A stretch of 64,000 bases of DNA from Cristatella mucedo. Its lineage: Eukaryota > Bryozoa > Phylactolaemata > Cristatellidae. The DNA is taken from positions 2,579,501-2,643,500 of the forward strand of contig WPIO01000023.1 in assembly GCA_009760855.2 (NCBI GenBank). Direction: 5' to 3'. The translations under genes and the position numbers were made by a program. The notes beneath the pieces were generated by a model. The model was not told the origin of the DNA. It ran no database searches and was given only the letters and a program-made list of their open reading frames with translations. Numbering within the stretch: position 1 is the stretch's first letter; every line of letters starts with the position of its first letter. This document shows, one piece after another, positions 1-12,130 of the stretch.

Positions 1-218
1 CAAAGGCTAGTTCTACTCACGCTGAGCCCCAACTCGGGTTGTTTTGCCGTGACACAGAGTGACTAGCAATGCAAAACATATAATTGGATCAGCAACTGCA
101 CGCAGGACCTCCAGCTGTCGATGTTGAGCAAGCCAAAGCTCTCAGGTCACATATACCGACTGCTGCTCTGGGCAACACCAGCAACACCTGGCGATGGATC
201 AATCTTTCGGCAGCAACT

Positions 219-221
<3 letters not shown>

Positions 222-272
<51 letters not shown>
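222..272. repeat. (CT)n microsatellite
   Basis: A run of CT dinucleotides about 50 bp long. The Ser-Leu open frames across it are simple-repeat artefacts. Confidence 0.95.
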
Positions 273-273
<1 letters not shown>

Positions 274-1012
274 AACGGATTTGATAGTTTCAACTGTGAT
301 TATCTCTTAACAGACTCTGACTGGCAAATTGCTGCACCAGCGATGGAAGGGGTGGGAAATTCGGGCAATTGTTAGTAATAACAGACACTGCTGCTGACAT
401 TTGCCGTTGTCGGTGCATCTGCCGGTAAAAATCAGGATGAGCAAACCACGACTACACGGCTAAATGCACTGGCTCCCACGTCTTAGGCGAGCATCCCAGT
501 GTGTATGTGCAACTAGCCTGAAGCCGAGCTATGAAGAAGGGGTGGCTGAGCAGAAGTCAATGCTCCTATTTTCCTAGAATACGGTTGCTTAAACTCGCAT
601 GAGTAGCACCTTGGCTACAAATAATGCAGAAACAACCGTAGTGGCAAGGCAACATGGCTGCAATAGTGTCGTAGCCAGCAGCCAGATGTTCAATAATACA
701 TGCGTTAGTAACCTGTTATTAATTTGGTATTTAAGACCGACTCCAGGCTGTGCATGTATCTGCTTCTGCCTTGCTGCAAGCTGGCAGCCAGGCACGGTTA
801 TCTGGCCTCGGCATCACAATGAAAGCTGAATGTTGAATGAACGTCGGCTGGTCACAGGTCACTACTTCGTGCTTGGCTACCATTCCCCAGCATCTCTTAC
901 CGGGCTGCTGACAGGTTGAGAAAGCTTGGCAAGCAATCGAACTCTCGAGCACGAACGAACCCGGCTAAGGTTACAGCACGAGCAGGATCACCCACCCACT
1001 GGCAAGCAGAGC
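273..1012. other. Unannotated DNA
   Basis: I see no gene, RNA or recognisable repeat here. Short open frames on both strands have no domain or splice support. Confidence 0.5.
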
Positions 1013-1786
1013 CAAATTCGGGCTTGTTTAGATAATGATACCACGTCCAAGTTGGTCCATGCATTCGTGACATCACGTCTCGACTTCTGCAACTCACTGC
1101 TTACTGGCCTACTGGCATGTGCGATCAGGCGATTGCAGCTGGTGCAAAACTCCGCAGCTAGGCTTGTGTGTCGTGAGCGTCGCAGTTGCCACATCACACT
1201 ACTTCTCGCCAACCTGCACTGGCTACCAGTCAAGCAACGGATTGACTTCAAGGTTTTGTCGCTTACTTTTAGGTCACTTCATTCTTTGGCTCCAGCCTAT
1301 CTCTCAGATCTACTCCCCCACCAGGCCAAGCATCATACCACCTGCTTTTCGGAATCCAACAGTCTACCAATACCTCGTACAAACCTCAAATCCTTTGGAG
1401 ACCGTGCATTCAGCTCGTATGCTCCCAAAGCCTGGAACTCCCTCCCGACCTGCGGCAGAACATCCCCTGACTTGACCACATTTAAAAAGAACTTAAAAAC
1501 ACACCTATTTAGGACAGCATTGAGTGGGTCCCTGTGGTTCGTCCTTCATGTGCTTATGAGTGCTGACACTGTGCATGCTGCCACTAACCACATTTGCATA
1601 CTGACCCTGTGCATGTCACCCCTAACCATGTTATTCATCTTGTTTGTTTATCAAGCATGATATTACTCACCATTCAATTGCATTTCCCTTTGCAGCAAAT
1701 GTAAAGCGCCTAGAGAGAGAGAGAGAGGTTAAGTTCTCTGAGGGCGCTTTATCAAGTGCATTATTATTATTATTATTATTATTATG
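1013..1786 (+). mobile_element. L2/CR1-type LINE, 5'-truncated 3' end
   Basis: An open frame running to 1660 matches the C-terminal part of the LINE reverse transcriptase seen at 26.3 kb, including the SRLDFCNSLL and LHWLPVKQRI blocks and the final KTHLFR motif. LINE similarity begins near 1013; the earlier codons of the same open frame are unrelated flank. The element lacks the reverse transcriptase core and the endonuclease, as expected for a 5'-truncated insertion. The 3' UTR carries an internal GA-rich stretch, the 'gcgctttatcaagtgc' end block and a (TTA)n tail at about 1759-1785, typical of L2/CR1 elements that prime on microsatellite-like ends. Confidence 0.85.
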
Positions 1787-2543
1787 AGGTGTGGCAGCTG
1801 TGCCACCGGTGTACACGGGCCGAGCTGCCGGGCACCAACTCACAAAACGAGCAGGGTCTACATGGTCGGACAGAGCTTCATGCTCGGACAGAGCAGTGTG
1901 GCAAAACAAGAAGATGCCCATCACTGGTAAGACCCTGACCTTTAACGACCAAGATGTTAGGCTCTGAGCCCTGCGACTTATTTAAGACGACCGGATAGAG
2001 ATTCGGTTCTCTTCAGGCGCTAAAAAATGAACTATAAAACAGTGCAAGATGCATCTGCTCTGGCTGCTCACAGCCCTACAACACTTTCTCTACACTAGGT
2101 GCAGTGCATAGCCAGTGTTTACGTCAAGCGATGCCAGGCCCACACGGGTCATCCCCCATGCTAAATGGCCGCTTGCATCCATGCCCCCAAGCTGGTATAA
2201 GGATCTACTGCAAATCGACTGCAAATCAATGCTTTAACGTCGAAGTGCTATGACCCTGCGCCGTGGGCGATTGCAGACAGCAGAGCTCTACGACTGACCA
2301 GGTGCATTTCCGAGAGCTGGTTCAGAGGTTGCAGGCAGCACCCAGCGCTGGCTGCACCGGCCACCCGTGGCTGACCGATTATCGGTGTGCTGTACAAGGG
2401 CAGAGCGGCCAAGCACATGAGGCCACAGCAAAGCAATCGCAGCCAAATGGAGTTGGAGGCGTGGGAGGCAGGGATCCTGGCGCCTCTGGGCGGCTATCCC
2501 GAGATGCTGCCGGCTTTGGCAGTGTTTATGGCAGCGCACTCAC
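1787..2543. other. Unannotated DNA downstream of the receptor exon
   Basis: Bases 1915-2025 vaguely resemble a tRNA-derived SINE head, but too weakly to call. The remainder would be the intron following the exon at 2544-3309. I found no next receptor exon. Confidence 0.4.
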
Positions 2544-2962
2544 TGACGGTCTTGTTTCGCTCAGCCACCAGCCTCTCGGCCTTCTGCCGCGCCGGGTAGA
2601 ACCAGTCGGACGAGTTGCCCAGGTAGTCGTAGTCGATTGACAGGTCCTTGACAAGTATGCGCTCGCTGTCACCCGTGTTGACCGAAGTACCGCTCGGCAG
2701 CCGGTAGGCATACGGGCAGAACAGGTAGTAGTTGTTGAACTCGCCCTGGTCATAGCAGTTGCCGGCCGCGAAGATGTCGTCGTCGCTCTCGACCAGGTTC
2801 ACCACTTGAGAAACTAGGAAGTCGGCCAGCTCCTGCGGCTGCGAGCTGTTGCCCCGCCTCAGCCACGCTGCTGCGGGCTGCCCTGGCTGCTGGCTGCCTG
2901 CTTCAATGCCACTGCCATCTTCGGAGGTTATATTACCGCTCTGGACTCCTGCTCCTGTGCTG

Positions 2963-2998
<36 letters not shown>

Positions 2999-3309
2999 CT
3001 CGGCTCCCGCTCGGCGAGCGACATCCAGAGTCGTGTGAGCAGGTTGGCCCGGCTGACGGTAGCCAGTGCTGCTGCCTTAAAGCGCATCACGCCGTACTGC
3101 TGCACGACACCCTCGCCCAGGTTGACCGATGTGCCTGCCATGCAGTTGACCTTGTCTCGCTCGTAATGCTCGACGATTCGCAGAAAGTGTTCGATCACAT
3201 CCCCCTTGTCCCTGCTTGCAGTCACGTCCTTCTTATCGTCAGCCACAGCTGTCATCAACAGGGCCTGGGTGGTCACCCACGGCTCGGTGCCACTGGCTTC
3301 GGAGGCATT
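2544..3309 (-). CDS. Large exon of a GPR158/GPR179-like receptor ectodomain
   Basis: This 766-bp exon is open throughout in one frame. It is bounded by a good acceptor (tttacag before AATGCC at 3309) and a consensus donor (gtgagt at 2543). It encodes about 255 residues. Two blocks recall the extracellular region of family C orphan receptors GPR158/GPR179: an SRANLLTRLWMSL block, comparable to the conserved helix with ATNFLN in vertebrates, and a segment ending ILVKDLSIDYDYLGNSS-DWFYPAR. Between them lies a Ser-rich linker with an uninterrupted run of 12 Ser encoded by a (GCT/CTG)n stretch, plus several Asn-X-Ser/Thr glycosylation sites, consistent with an extracellular position. The membrane-spanning exons are not in the window. 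The family call rests on short motif similarity and is moderate; that it is a real exon is more certain. Confidence 0.6.
2955..2992. repeat. Trinucleotide repeat encoding poly-Ser
   Basis: A nearly pure (CTG)n run inside the receptor exon, read on the minus strand as Ser codons. It lies in a predicted disordered linker. Confidence 0.85.
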
Positions 3310-3360
3310 CTGTAAAGCACACCGAGTTGTACACACTAGCTCAGACTGAGTGGACCGCGA

Positions 3361-3380
3361 CTCTCTCACTCTCTCTCCCT

Positions 3381-3435
<55 letters not shown>

Positions 3436-3464
3436 TCTCTCTCTCCCTCTCCCTGTCTCTCGAA
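3361..3464. repeat. (CT)n microsatellite, interrupted
   Basis: About 100 bp of CT repeats with CCCT and CACT interruptions, in the intron just upstream of the receptor exon acceptor. Confidence 0.95.
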
Positions 3465-4292
3465 GAAGAAGTCAGCGATCTGTGCCTGTGGTCAAGTAGC
3501 TTGTCGGCTCAGCAGCATCAAATACTTAAGCTGACCAAGCTCCTAAGTGGCTTAGAGCCGTGGCTGCTACACTGTTACTACTGAATGCTGCGTGTTGCTG
3601 CACCAGAAGCTCTAGCCAGAAGCACTCGGTTGCTCACGTAAGGCAAAAGCAGTAAGGTGTGGAGCAGCTGGATCACCTGGGGCGAGTTCAGTCTCCACTT
3701 GCTGGCGGTGGGGGGGGGTAGCATGCAGACAGAGCTAACCAGCAGCAGCAGCAGCAACCTCTTGTCGGCTCTCCCTAAAGCTGAAGGCCACTGCTGCTGG
3801 CGTCTGCCTAATCTAGCAGTGTCGCCCAACCCCATAGACACATTTATGCAGCAAATCTCTCTGTCTGAGAAGTGCTCATTCTGGCTGGTCGGCTCGCAAG
3901 ACGGTCGATCTGGTCTGTCGAGCTCACGTCTCTGCATCTCTGTGCGAGAGTGAGCTAGAGGGTCTCCCAGCTAGCATTGCGCCTAGCCGAGCCTAGCCTG
4001 CCCGCCGAGAGCTGCAAGCATGCATCTGCTTGCTTTATCTGATAGGGCATCTGCTCTCATCTGCTCCTCACAGCACACCGGTCTGAGTGATCCAAATAAA
4101 CGTGATTGCTTTTAATCTTCGTGTCCATCTGCTCGCGCTGGAATCGCACGTGCCCTTGCTTGTGCCCAGCACTCTTCAGAAACTAGTCTGTGGCCGTGCT
4201 CGATTGATCAGCTTCCCTGTTCCTTTTATGTAGCAGCAGCGCGTAACAGTCATCGCGGTGAAATTTACTATTCTTCCTCGTGCTTCCATTCC

Positions 4293-4296
<4 letters not shown>
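3465..4296. other. Unannotated DNA
   Basis: No gene or repeat family recognised. It contains a short G run near 3710 and several CAG/CTG triplets. Confidence 0.5.

Positions 4297-4353
<57 letters not shown>
4297..4353. repeat. (CT)n microsatellite
   Basis: About 57 bp of near-perfect CT repeat. Confidence 0.95.
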
Positions 4354-4355
<2 letters not shown>

Positions 4356-4979
4356 ACTTTCTCACTCTTACTTTCTCTCTCAAGCACAGATACAGTAACT
4401 CTCTACTCTGGCGTCAGGCTACCAGGCGATGCGACCGAGCACTATTTACTTGGGCCTCCTGCTCAAGCAGTGTGCACCAAAGCCACTTGATTACTGTGGG
4501 ACAATCACTGCTGACTTACCTCTGCAATGCCGGCATGCACATCGGTAGCTTTTGCTTGACACACCAATGCCACGGCCATCAAAGTCCACGTAAAGCCGAG
4601 AGCAGATGGTGTTAACGACTTGCTTGGGATCCTTGGACTGCATCCAAAGAAGAGACAAGCACAACATTCAACAACTCGGTACTCCATTGTAAATTTGATA
4701 TCGTCCGAACCGACAATTGCACCCTAGCCGACGGCTACCAACTGCCAGTGCTGCTGCGTATTGATCACGGAGAGCGCTGGCTCCTTCGCCCTAGCAGCCT
4801 GCATAGAATTGCTTTTATAGTCGCAGCATGAGCTTTTTCCTCAGCCCCGTCCAGCGCACAAAAGAAAGGCAGCTCTCACACAGGCACGACCCGGTCAGGA
4901 ATAAAAGCTAGAAGAGCAAGAGACAGCCCAGAGGGCGGTACTGGCCCTTAGTGGGTGGACACACTCAGAGGCTGATGGA

Positions 4980-5350
4980 CAGGACAGACGCCGAGCGAGC
5001 AGGCGTGGACCCCGACAGTGGCACGAGCTGCTAATTAGATAGTCTCATTATCCGACTTGGCAGAGCTGGTAGGTAGGTGTAACCGGAGGAATACCGCCGC
5101 TTTGGCGGTTGCAGCCTCGCTAGCATCGGTCACCTGCAACGGCCAGCTTTGTCCGCAGACGACGACGCTACTCCGAACGAGCTTCCGCGGCTTCCGCGCG
5201 CGTCCGGAAGTCCGGGCTGGGGCCGAAAACACGGCGCACGTAACGGCGCGGCGCTGTAACGGCGCTAGTCTCAGCCGACACGCGACACAGACCGGCGAAG
5301 CCCCGAGCCTTGGACTCGCGCTCAGCGATTTGTAAGTGGAGCACCAATAT
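4980..5350 (+). promoter_or_regulatory. CpG-rich block with a candidate splice donor
   Basis: The stretch is visibly richer in CpG and GC than its surroundings. It ends with a good donor-like sequence (gatttgtaagtgg near 5328-5340). A promoter with a non-coding first exon on the plus strand would fit, but no downstream coding exon was recognised and no transcript evidence exists. Confidence 0.3.
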
Positions 5351-6089
5351 ACGCAGGTATGCAGTATAGGCTTCCTACCCGGAACTCGGCAGCAACGAAG
5401 GGTGCCCCCGCTCCTACACGTAACAAGTCACATGTCCATTCTTTTTGACCGCGAAGGAGGGTGTCTGGCGTTCAACTGCAGCGACGACTCGTGCGTGCCT
5501 CGGCGGCCTAGAGGACAGCTCGGTTGCAATTCCAAGGCGGCTCAACTCCTGGAGCACAACGGCTGCCTAATAGACGGCTTCTGCCAACATGCTGCCTCGG
5601 CCTTTGTTTTCGTATAATCGGTTCTTAGCCTTTAAAATTCAGAAACCTTAAATAACGAATAACAGTCATAATCTGGCTGATTTAGCACTCCGCCGGTTTA
5701 CTGCTCCCGGAAATTAGAAGGAGCCACCGGGCTGCATACAAAAGGCTAATGCAGACGTGACGCCTCCTGCGGTAGATTTTATGCAACTGTCGGTTTCGGA
5801 TGAGTGAAACTGAACAAATCGTGAAACGTGCTAGCGGCTAATTCCTACAGAGGAACTGCGGTAGCTGACCTGCAATATGAGTCTCCATAAATTTAAAAAT
5901 TGTCCGGTTCTTCAAATGCTGGAATGCAGTGATTTCAGATTGCAAAAACGCTGAGCCGACGAGGTCTTTGGCAAGTACAAATCATTTGACAGCGATTGTT
6001 ACTATTTTCTAGTGGGACCTGTTCAGACAACACAGCTCCAGTAGTAATTCGCCCGCTAAGCTAATAAAATATACATATACCATATGCAT
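5351..6089. other. Unannotated DNA
   Basis: No gene or repeat recognised. It becomes more AT-rich after about 5620. Confidence 0.5.
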
Positions 6090-6111
6090 ATATATATATA
6101 TATATATATAT

Positions 6112-6142
<31 letters not shown>

Positions 6143-6146
6143 TATT
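6062..6146. repeat. (AT)n and (TTTA)n simple repeats
   Basis: A TA-rich stretch followed by tandem TTTA units. Confidence 0.9.
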
Positions 6147-8440
6147 TATATGATCACACTCACAAGTTACACATACCGTAGATGCAGGGTTTTATGTAAT
6201 GAAAAACAAAGGTGGAGGTTCGAGCTTTGCCTCGTGACCGGTGCTAAAATATTATAGAGTAGATGTAAAAAAGAACATTTGCTGACCGTTATATATTAGC
6301 ATTCAGAGGAGCTTTAGGAGGGAAACTACGAAGGCGTGCCACATAGCAGCTAATCGTTGAAGGCAAATAACGGTCGTAGAGGATCAAGTTGTTTTAACAC
6401 ATCTCGGCGAAATTTTGCAAACTCATAAGACAAGTCTTACAGGCTGCTTTCTACGCCAAGGTAAGAAATTCCAATTGTCCAATTGCCTTGCTGGAGATGC
6501 TATTGAGCACAGGAAGCAGAATTTCCGCTCGACTAAGCAATCCTCCTAGTTACCTCTTTCTGGGCTGCTCAAGCCGGTTTCCGAATATTTTCCAAATCGG
6601 ATATTTGCCACACGTAGTAGGCCGTGCTTATTAGATTCGGTTCGTGCAAATGTTTCCCTTGGCAATTAACTCTTCTGATCCTAGTGAGCATTAGCATCGG
6701 GTTTACAACAGCGAACTCGGTGCACGAATCCTAGCTCGCTCATCCTTCTAGTTAGAGATAAGCAATCCTAACAAGCGAATAAAATTAATTAAAATACCGA
6801 AAGCTAAGTTGACAAGGATGTAAGTATAATAGAATAAGACGTATAAAAACCTCGATGGGTGACCTAAGATGTGTGACCTAAATATATTTGAGTTGACAAA
6901 CCGGCCCTGCCTGATGTGAACCCGTGATTTAACAGTTTCTCTCGGAAATCTTGAGAACTGCGTGGCAATCAATCAATGGGGTTGAAAACACTGACTGTTA
7001 TACTTATCCGACCTAGTGTTGTAGTTATACTTTAACGACTCGTCGATCGACGAGCCGTTCGACGAGCTGCACACATGCGGCAACTGTCCGTTTCGGCGCA
7101 TGGTGGCAAATGAATGTTGTAGCAAATGTCGACTTCTTGTTCAAGCTGAGGCCATTGTTCGTAGTGTTTAAATGTTCGTCAGTATATTGCTAGTACGCAA
7201 GACTATCGTATTTATAGCTAGATAAGGGCAGTGTTCCAGCGGCAGGGCTGGATGATTTTCATGTCCGAGGTGGGGGTGCCAGACGGCAAGATTTTTATGT
7301 AGACCGCATGACTGAAACGTGACACGGCAGAACGCATCTTATAAAACATAATGGCGAACAATCGTAGTAATTATTCGACAATTAGTTGATGGCTTCTCAA
7401 TGACTGGAAGTAAGACATAATTATTTACGGTCTGGGGGCGTAAGTATAGGGAAGGCCCAGATCGCTGCCCCCCCCCCCCACGCTTGCCTGCGAGGGGCAA
7501 ATGACCACCCTGCCCATCCTTAGGCTTCGCCCAGCGGGTTATAAGAAAAAAAGTGGCACAGGCCCATCCTCACGCGTAGTGTTCGCTAATCAATGCGAAT
7601 CTCTTACTGCCATGCCTGTAAGCATGCTTTCCTAAACTTTAATTCGGATGCTACGGCAAGCAATCCAAGTATGCATTCGTGCATTGCCGGATGCTGCAAA
7701 ACGGCCGCAAGGCATTGTCTCCAATTTTGAGTTTGTGAATGCGTCGGGGTCAAATGGTTCCGACTTCTAGCCATTACCGAGCTGATCAATACCCAACTTG
7801 GCGCTAAGTCTAGCTATCCGGTCGCGACGCGGTTCAAATTCCATATACGACTCGCATTGGCTATCAAAATGGACTTACAGTGCACATAGCAGTGCGATTG
7901 GCTCTGCCACCGAAGTTTTCACCGCTCGTTCAAACCACGCCCTCAGGTTCTCGGCTTTGATATGACAGCGAAATCACCATCTCCTTGCAACTCGTAGCTG
8001 CAGCGCTAAAAGAAATGCTCGATAGTCGACATCGAAACGCTTCGCGTGTAATAAAAAGACGGTGGCGTTAGACAGAAATTGCGACTGTTCCGGGTATTGT
8101 AACAGGTAATGCGTGATATAATTTAATGTATCTCTGTCTGTAACTCCACAAAGCCATAAAGACTATGTGGGTGTTTAGCAGGAGAGTTTTGTATAGCACA
8201 CTCATAGCCTAAGCAGCTTTCGGCACGCATTCGGGAGCCAACCGACTTCGTCTTATGCAACAAAGAGAAAATGTGAAGCATAGCAGAGTCAGGAGAGCAC
8301 TTGAGGTAGTGAGTAGCATGGAAGTAGCAGCTCAGAATCGCTGGAAAGGATGAGCCATAGTCGGCAGCAGGAGAGTAGTTGCCGTTGCGTAAGAATCATG
8401 GAAACGAATTCCACAGTCTAGGACCTGCAGAGCTAAAGTT
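6147..8440. other. Unannotated DNA
   Basis: No convincing gene, RNA or known repeat over about 2.3 kb. A poly-C run sits near 7467-7480. Open frames are short and unsupported. Confidence 0.45.
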
Positions 8441-8449
8441 TCTGTCACC

Positions 8450-9110
8450 AACGGTCTTTAAGCGGAGGAATGGAACAGCTAATTTATTATCCACTCAGGA
8501 CCTGAGGCCGCGAAGAGGCTGAAACTGGTGCAGCAGTTCAGCTAGGTACGAAGGAGCCAAGCCGTGGCGGACCTTGCGCGAAAGAACTTTGCTCTGTATC
8601 CGTTGCTCAACCGGCAACCATCCTAGCTCGTTTAGCAAAGGAGACACGTGAACAAACCTCTGGGACTTGAAAACTAGCCGTGCAGCCATAATCATTGCCA
8701 GCTGCAGTGGCCTAGTTGCTTTCATTGGTAGCCCAGCCAAAAGGAAATTACAATAATCAAGTCGAGACAGAACTAAGGAGCTAGCTAAATTTTTGCAAGC
8801 CACTGTGGAAGACAGCTCCTAATCTTAGATTGGGATCAGACCTGATGGTTAGCTGTAGAAGCAGTCTTCTGAATGAAGCTTTTAAAATTTAGGGCAGCTG
8901 TCGCAAACGACAGCTAAATTTCGAGCACGTGGTGATTATCGCAAGACAGCATCAACTATTAGAAGAGCAAAGCCTTTTAATCCAGCCACACGCTTAGGTT
9001 GTCCTATGAGCAGCAGCTCGCTTTTATCGTCTCGTAGTTTCAAGTAGTTTTCTGACATCCAGGATCGAATGTCGGCAAGTATAAGTAATGGCCATGGTAC
9101 TGCTTGCTGT
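8450..9110 (-). mobile_element. L2-type LINE fragment (reverse transcriptase C-terminal part), degraded
   Basis: Bases 8803-8495 encode a LINE reverse transcriptase segment with SRLDYCNFLLAGLP and GWLPVEQRI blocks. Further upstream on the minus strand, around 9110-8985, another part reads as the IRSWM...LKLRDDKSELLLIG region. The frame is interrupted between them. This copy differs clearly in sequence from the one at 26.3 kb, so it belongs to another subfamily. Confidence 0.75.
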
Positions 9111-9444
9111 AATTTTTGAAAAACCTAGTTGTTATATCAGCTCTCTACAGGTGCAAAAGGAACATCCGTAACTCCTCGGACTAGACTACACTTCTGCGTT
9201 CGGTACTAGCAAATTCGCCTGCGGCCGGCTTTGGGGAGTCCCTATAGCGGCTGCATTTGGCCAGTCCACAGGATTGAAAGTTCTTAGTCCTCATACAGTT
9301 CCGGTCTGGAAATAATTGCACGCACTTTGGTTAGCGGACGAATTGTGCTGGAGAAAGGGCTATTTTGCAGCCTGGGTGTAGAGAAAAATTAGTAGGAGTC
9401 GAACACGAACAGTGCGTCCGGCTAATGGCGGCCAAGGAGTGGCG

Positions 9445-10059
<615 letters not shown>

Positions 10060-10560
10060 CGTGGCTAGTAGGTAGCACGCTTCGGGAAACCATCGTACGC
10101 ATAGCGCCGGAAGTGTTATGCCCACGACCAGCTCGGTCCTACTGAGCCGCCCGGAGGATTCCCGTACACGCCCTCTCCCTCGCATTGCAACCCGCCGCAC
10201 GTAGCTTGCGAGCGTTACGTCGAAGCTAGGCACGGCGCCTTTCAATTTCAAGTGCTGCCACTTTCACACCTGAATGTCACCCAAGTCGTCCAGTATTAGT
10301 GACGCAGCTAGACGCGGCCCGGCTCGACGGAATTTCAGTCGCAGAGGAAAACAGAAACCCTGTAGCCACAGCAAACGAAAATACACATGGAAAAAAACTG
10401 GATTATGAAAGCGGAATTGCGCTGAGGCCCAATACTCGAGCGGCCGCTCGATTTGCCGCCTTGTTGCGGGCTCAGCATCCAATCGGCAGTGCGACCCACG
10501 CGTGCTCTTTGCATTTAGGCACGCGCGGACGTAGGTCAGCGTTATTTCCGAATGGGTAGC
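10060..10560. promoter_or_regulatory. CpG-rich block, possible promoter or island
   Basis: A locally CpG-dense stretch in an otherwise ordinary region. No adjoining coding exon was recognised on either strand, so a regulatory role is only a possibility. Confidence 0.2.
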
Positions 10561-11213
10561 CTCGCTGCCGCGAGAAGCGTCCAAGAGCAACGCAGGGGGG
10601 GTGGGGAGTCCGAGCGAGAAGCAGAAACTTCCGCTCTCACTCCCGCAGCAGACAGCACTCAATTGCACTAAGAAAAGTAAGCCACCTTACGGTGCATTCA
10701 TTTCAATCATGATGACGTCAATAATAGTATTAATAAATATGAGGATGATAATACATTGCTTTTATTTTGGCCAAGAGAACTAAATCTTCTGCCGGGCGCT
10801 TTACGACTCGCCACTGGCAGAGAATCAACAACCAAGTATGACGTACACGATATCGAGCTCAGACAAACATGCAAGAGCAAACAAGTGTCATGCCTGGTAA
10901 GCACGTTTGAAGAAAACAGGAATACACTCGGGCCACCAGCAAGTGGACTTCTGGCAAGTAATATGCACTGAATGATGCACTCAAACATGCGCAGCTCAGC
11001 ACGAAAAGCACACCGGAGAAAAAATAGACAAGTTCGTTTGGCCAAAAGGGTAAGCTGATCGAAACGGGTGCACTTTGAGCTGAGACTTTAAAGATGTAAG
11101 GTCATCGGTGGTGGCGGACGTAGCCAGAGTGAGTTGCAGACCTTCAGTTCGCACGAACCAATGGCTAGATTAACGAAATATTTCTCAATTTAGTGCGATG
11201 GACGGCAGGTTGA
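10561..11213. other. Unannotated DNA
   Basis: Short open frames only; no gene or repeat recognised. Confidence 0.45.
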
Positions 11214-11390
11214 CTAGAGCCGTGATGGCACACTAGGTAAGGCGGTTGCTTTAACGACCTCGGTCCCGAGTTCCTGGGTTTGATTCCTGCGGTGGGCGAT
11301 CCTATATCGCCACTGCAAGCGGTGGTGATAGCTGCAAAGGCTCTCCTGTCGCTATGCAAAGAAGAGGCTGTTTAATCAGCTAGGATTTAT
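11214..11390 (+). mobile_element. tRNA-derived SINE
   Basis: The 5' part reads as a tRNA-like head with an A-box-like 'tggcacactagg' and a B-box-like 'gggtttgattcc', followed by the shared body (gcggtgggcgatc...cactgcaagcggtg) and the 'gaggctgtttaatcagct' end. The same head and body recur on the minus strand near 18.3, 20.6, 22.65, 26.2 and 50.5 kb, which defines a family rather than a tRNA gene. Confidence 0.8.
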
Positions 11391-12000
11391 TTATTTATGT
11401 AGATGCGAAAGATGAAACATGTGGTGCAACAGCTTGCCTGATGAGCAAATGGTTGGATAGATCGACTGGTGCAAGCGAATGAAGCGACTCCTAAGTCAGA
11501 CAGAAGATCGTCAAGTCCATTAGATGATGGATAGGGAGCCTGCGAAGCCCGGACAGAGAAGTGGCCGACGATAGACCCGACGAGCTTTAAAGTTTTCCGC
11601 CAGTTTGAGATGATTTAGGGCAAAGCCCGGCAGTCCCAAATAAAGGGAGTTGCATTAATCTAGGCGCAGTGTCAACTCGTGTGTGAATCAGTTTGGCTGT
11701 CGTGCTTTTGTCTAAGCAGGCCCTGATTGCACTGTCGTTCGTTAGCTGAAAGTAGGCTTCGACAGCGGAGGCGATTAACTTATTTAGTGATCGCTTTTGA
11801 ACAGCATGCCCAGTCTACAGGTAGACATCACGGCAGTGATGCTAGGCTAACCGTACTTTAGGGTGAAGTATACTGACTTGGTAACTATTAGTTTGGTCCG
11901 ACTACCGTTTAGCTTCACGGAGTTGGTGGCCATCCAGGTGAGTGACCGCTCTCTTTTAGCCTGCATCGCCTCCAAATAAACTGACTTAACAGCTCGAATC
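11391..12000 (-). mobile_element. Degraded LINE reverse transcriptase fragment
   Basis: The minus strand shows eroded LINE blocks, for example a WMATNSVKLNG segment near 11.94 kb that corresponds to the WMAANSLTLND region of the 26.3-kb copy. No long frame survives. Confidence 0.5.
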
Positions 12001-12059
12001 CTGGGCTACTAATCACTTAAGTGCGTTTGGTAAGAATGACAGGGCGGAGACTGGATAAT

Positions 12060-12130
12060 AATACTCATAAAAGTAATAATAATAATAATAATAATACATT
12101 TTCATAGCGCCCTCAGAGAACTTCCCCTCA
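12060..12130 (-). mobile_element. LINE 3' tail fragment
   Basis: An (AAT)n run followed by 'catagcgccctcagagaactt' is the reverse complement of the standard LINE 3' end in this window. The rest of the element is not recognisable. Confidence 0.6.

Noticed and set aside
6062-6146. Replication origin or matrix-attachment site at the AT/TTTA repeat
   Set aside because: A simple repeat alone is no evidence for either.
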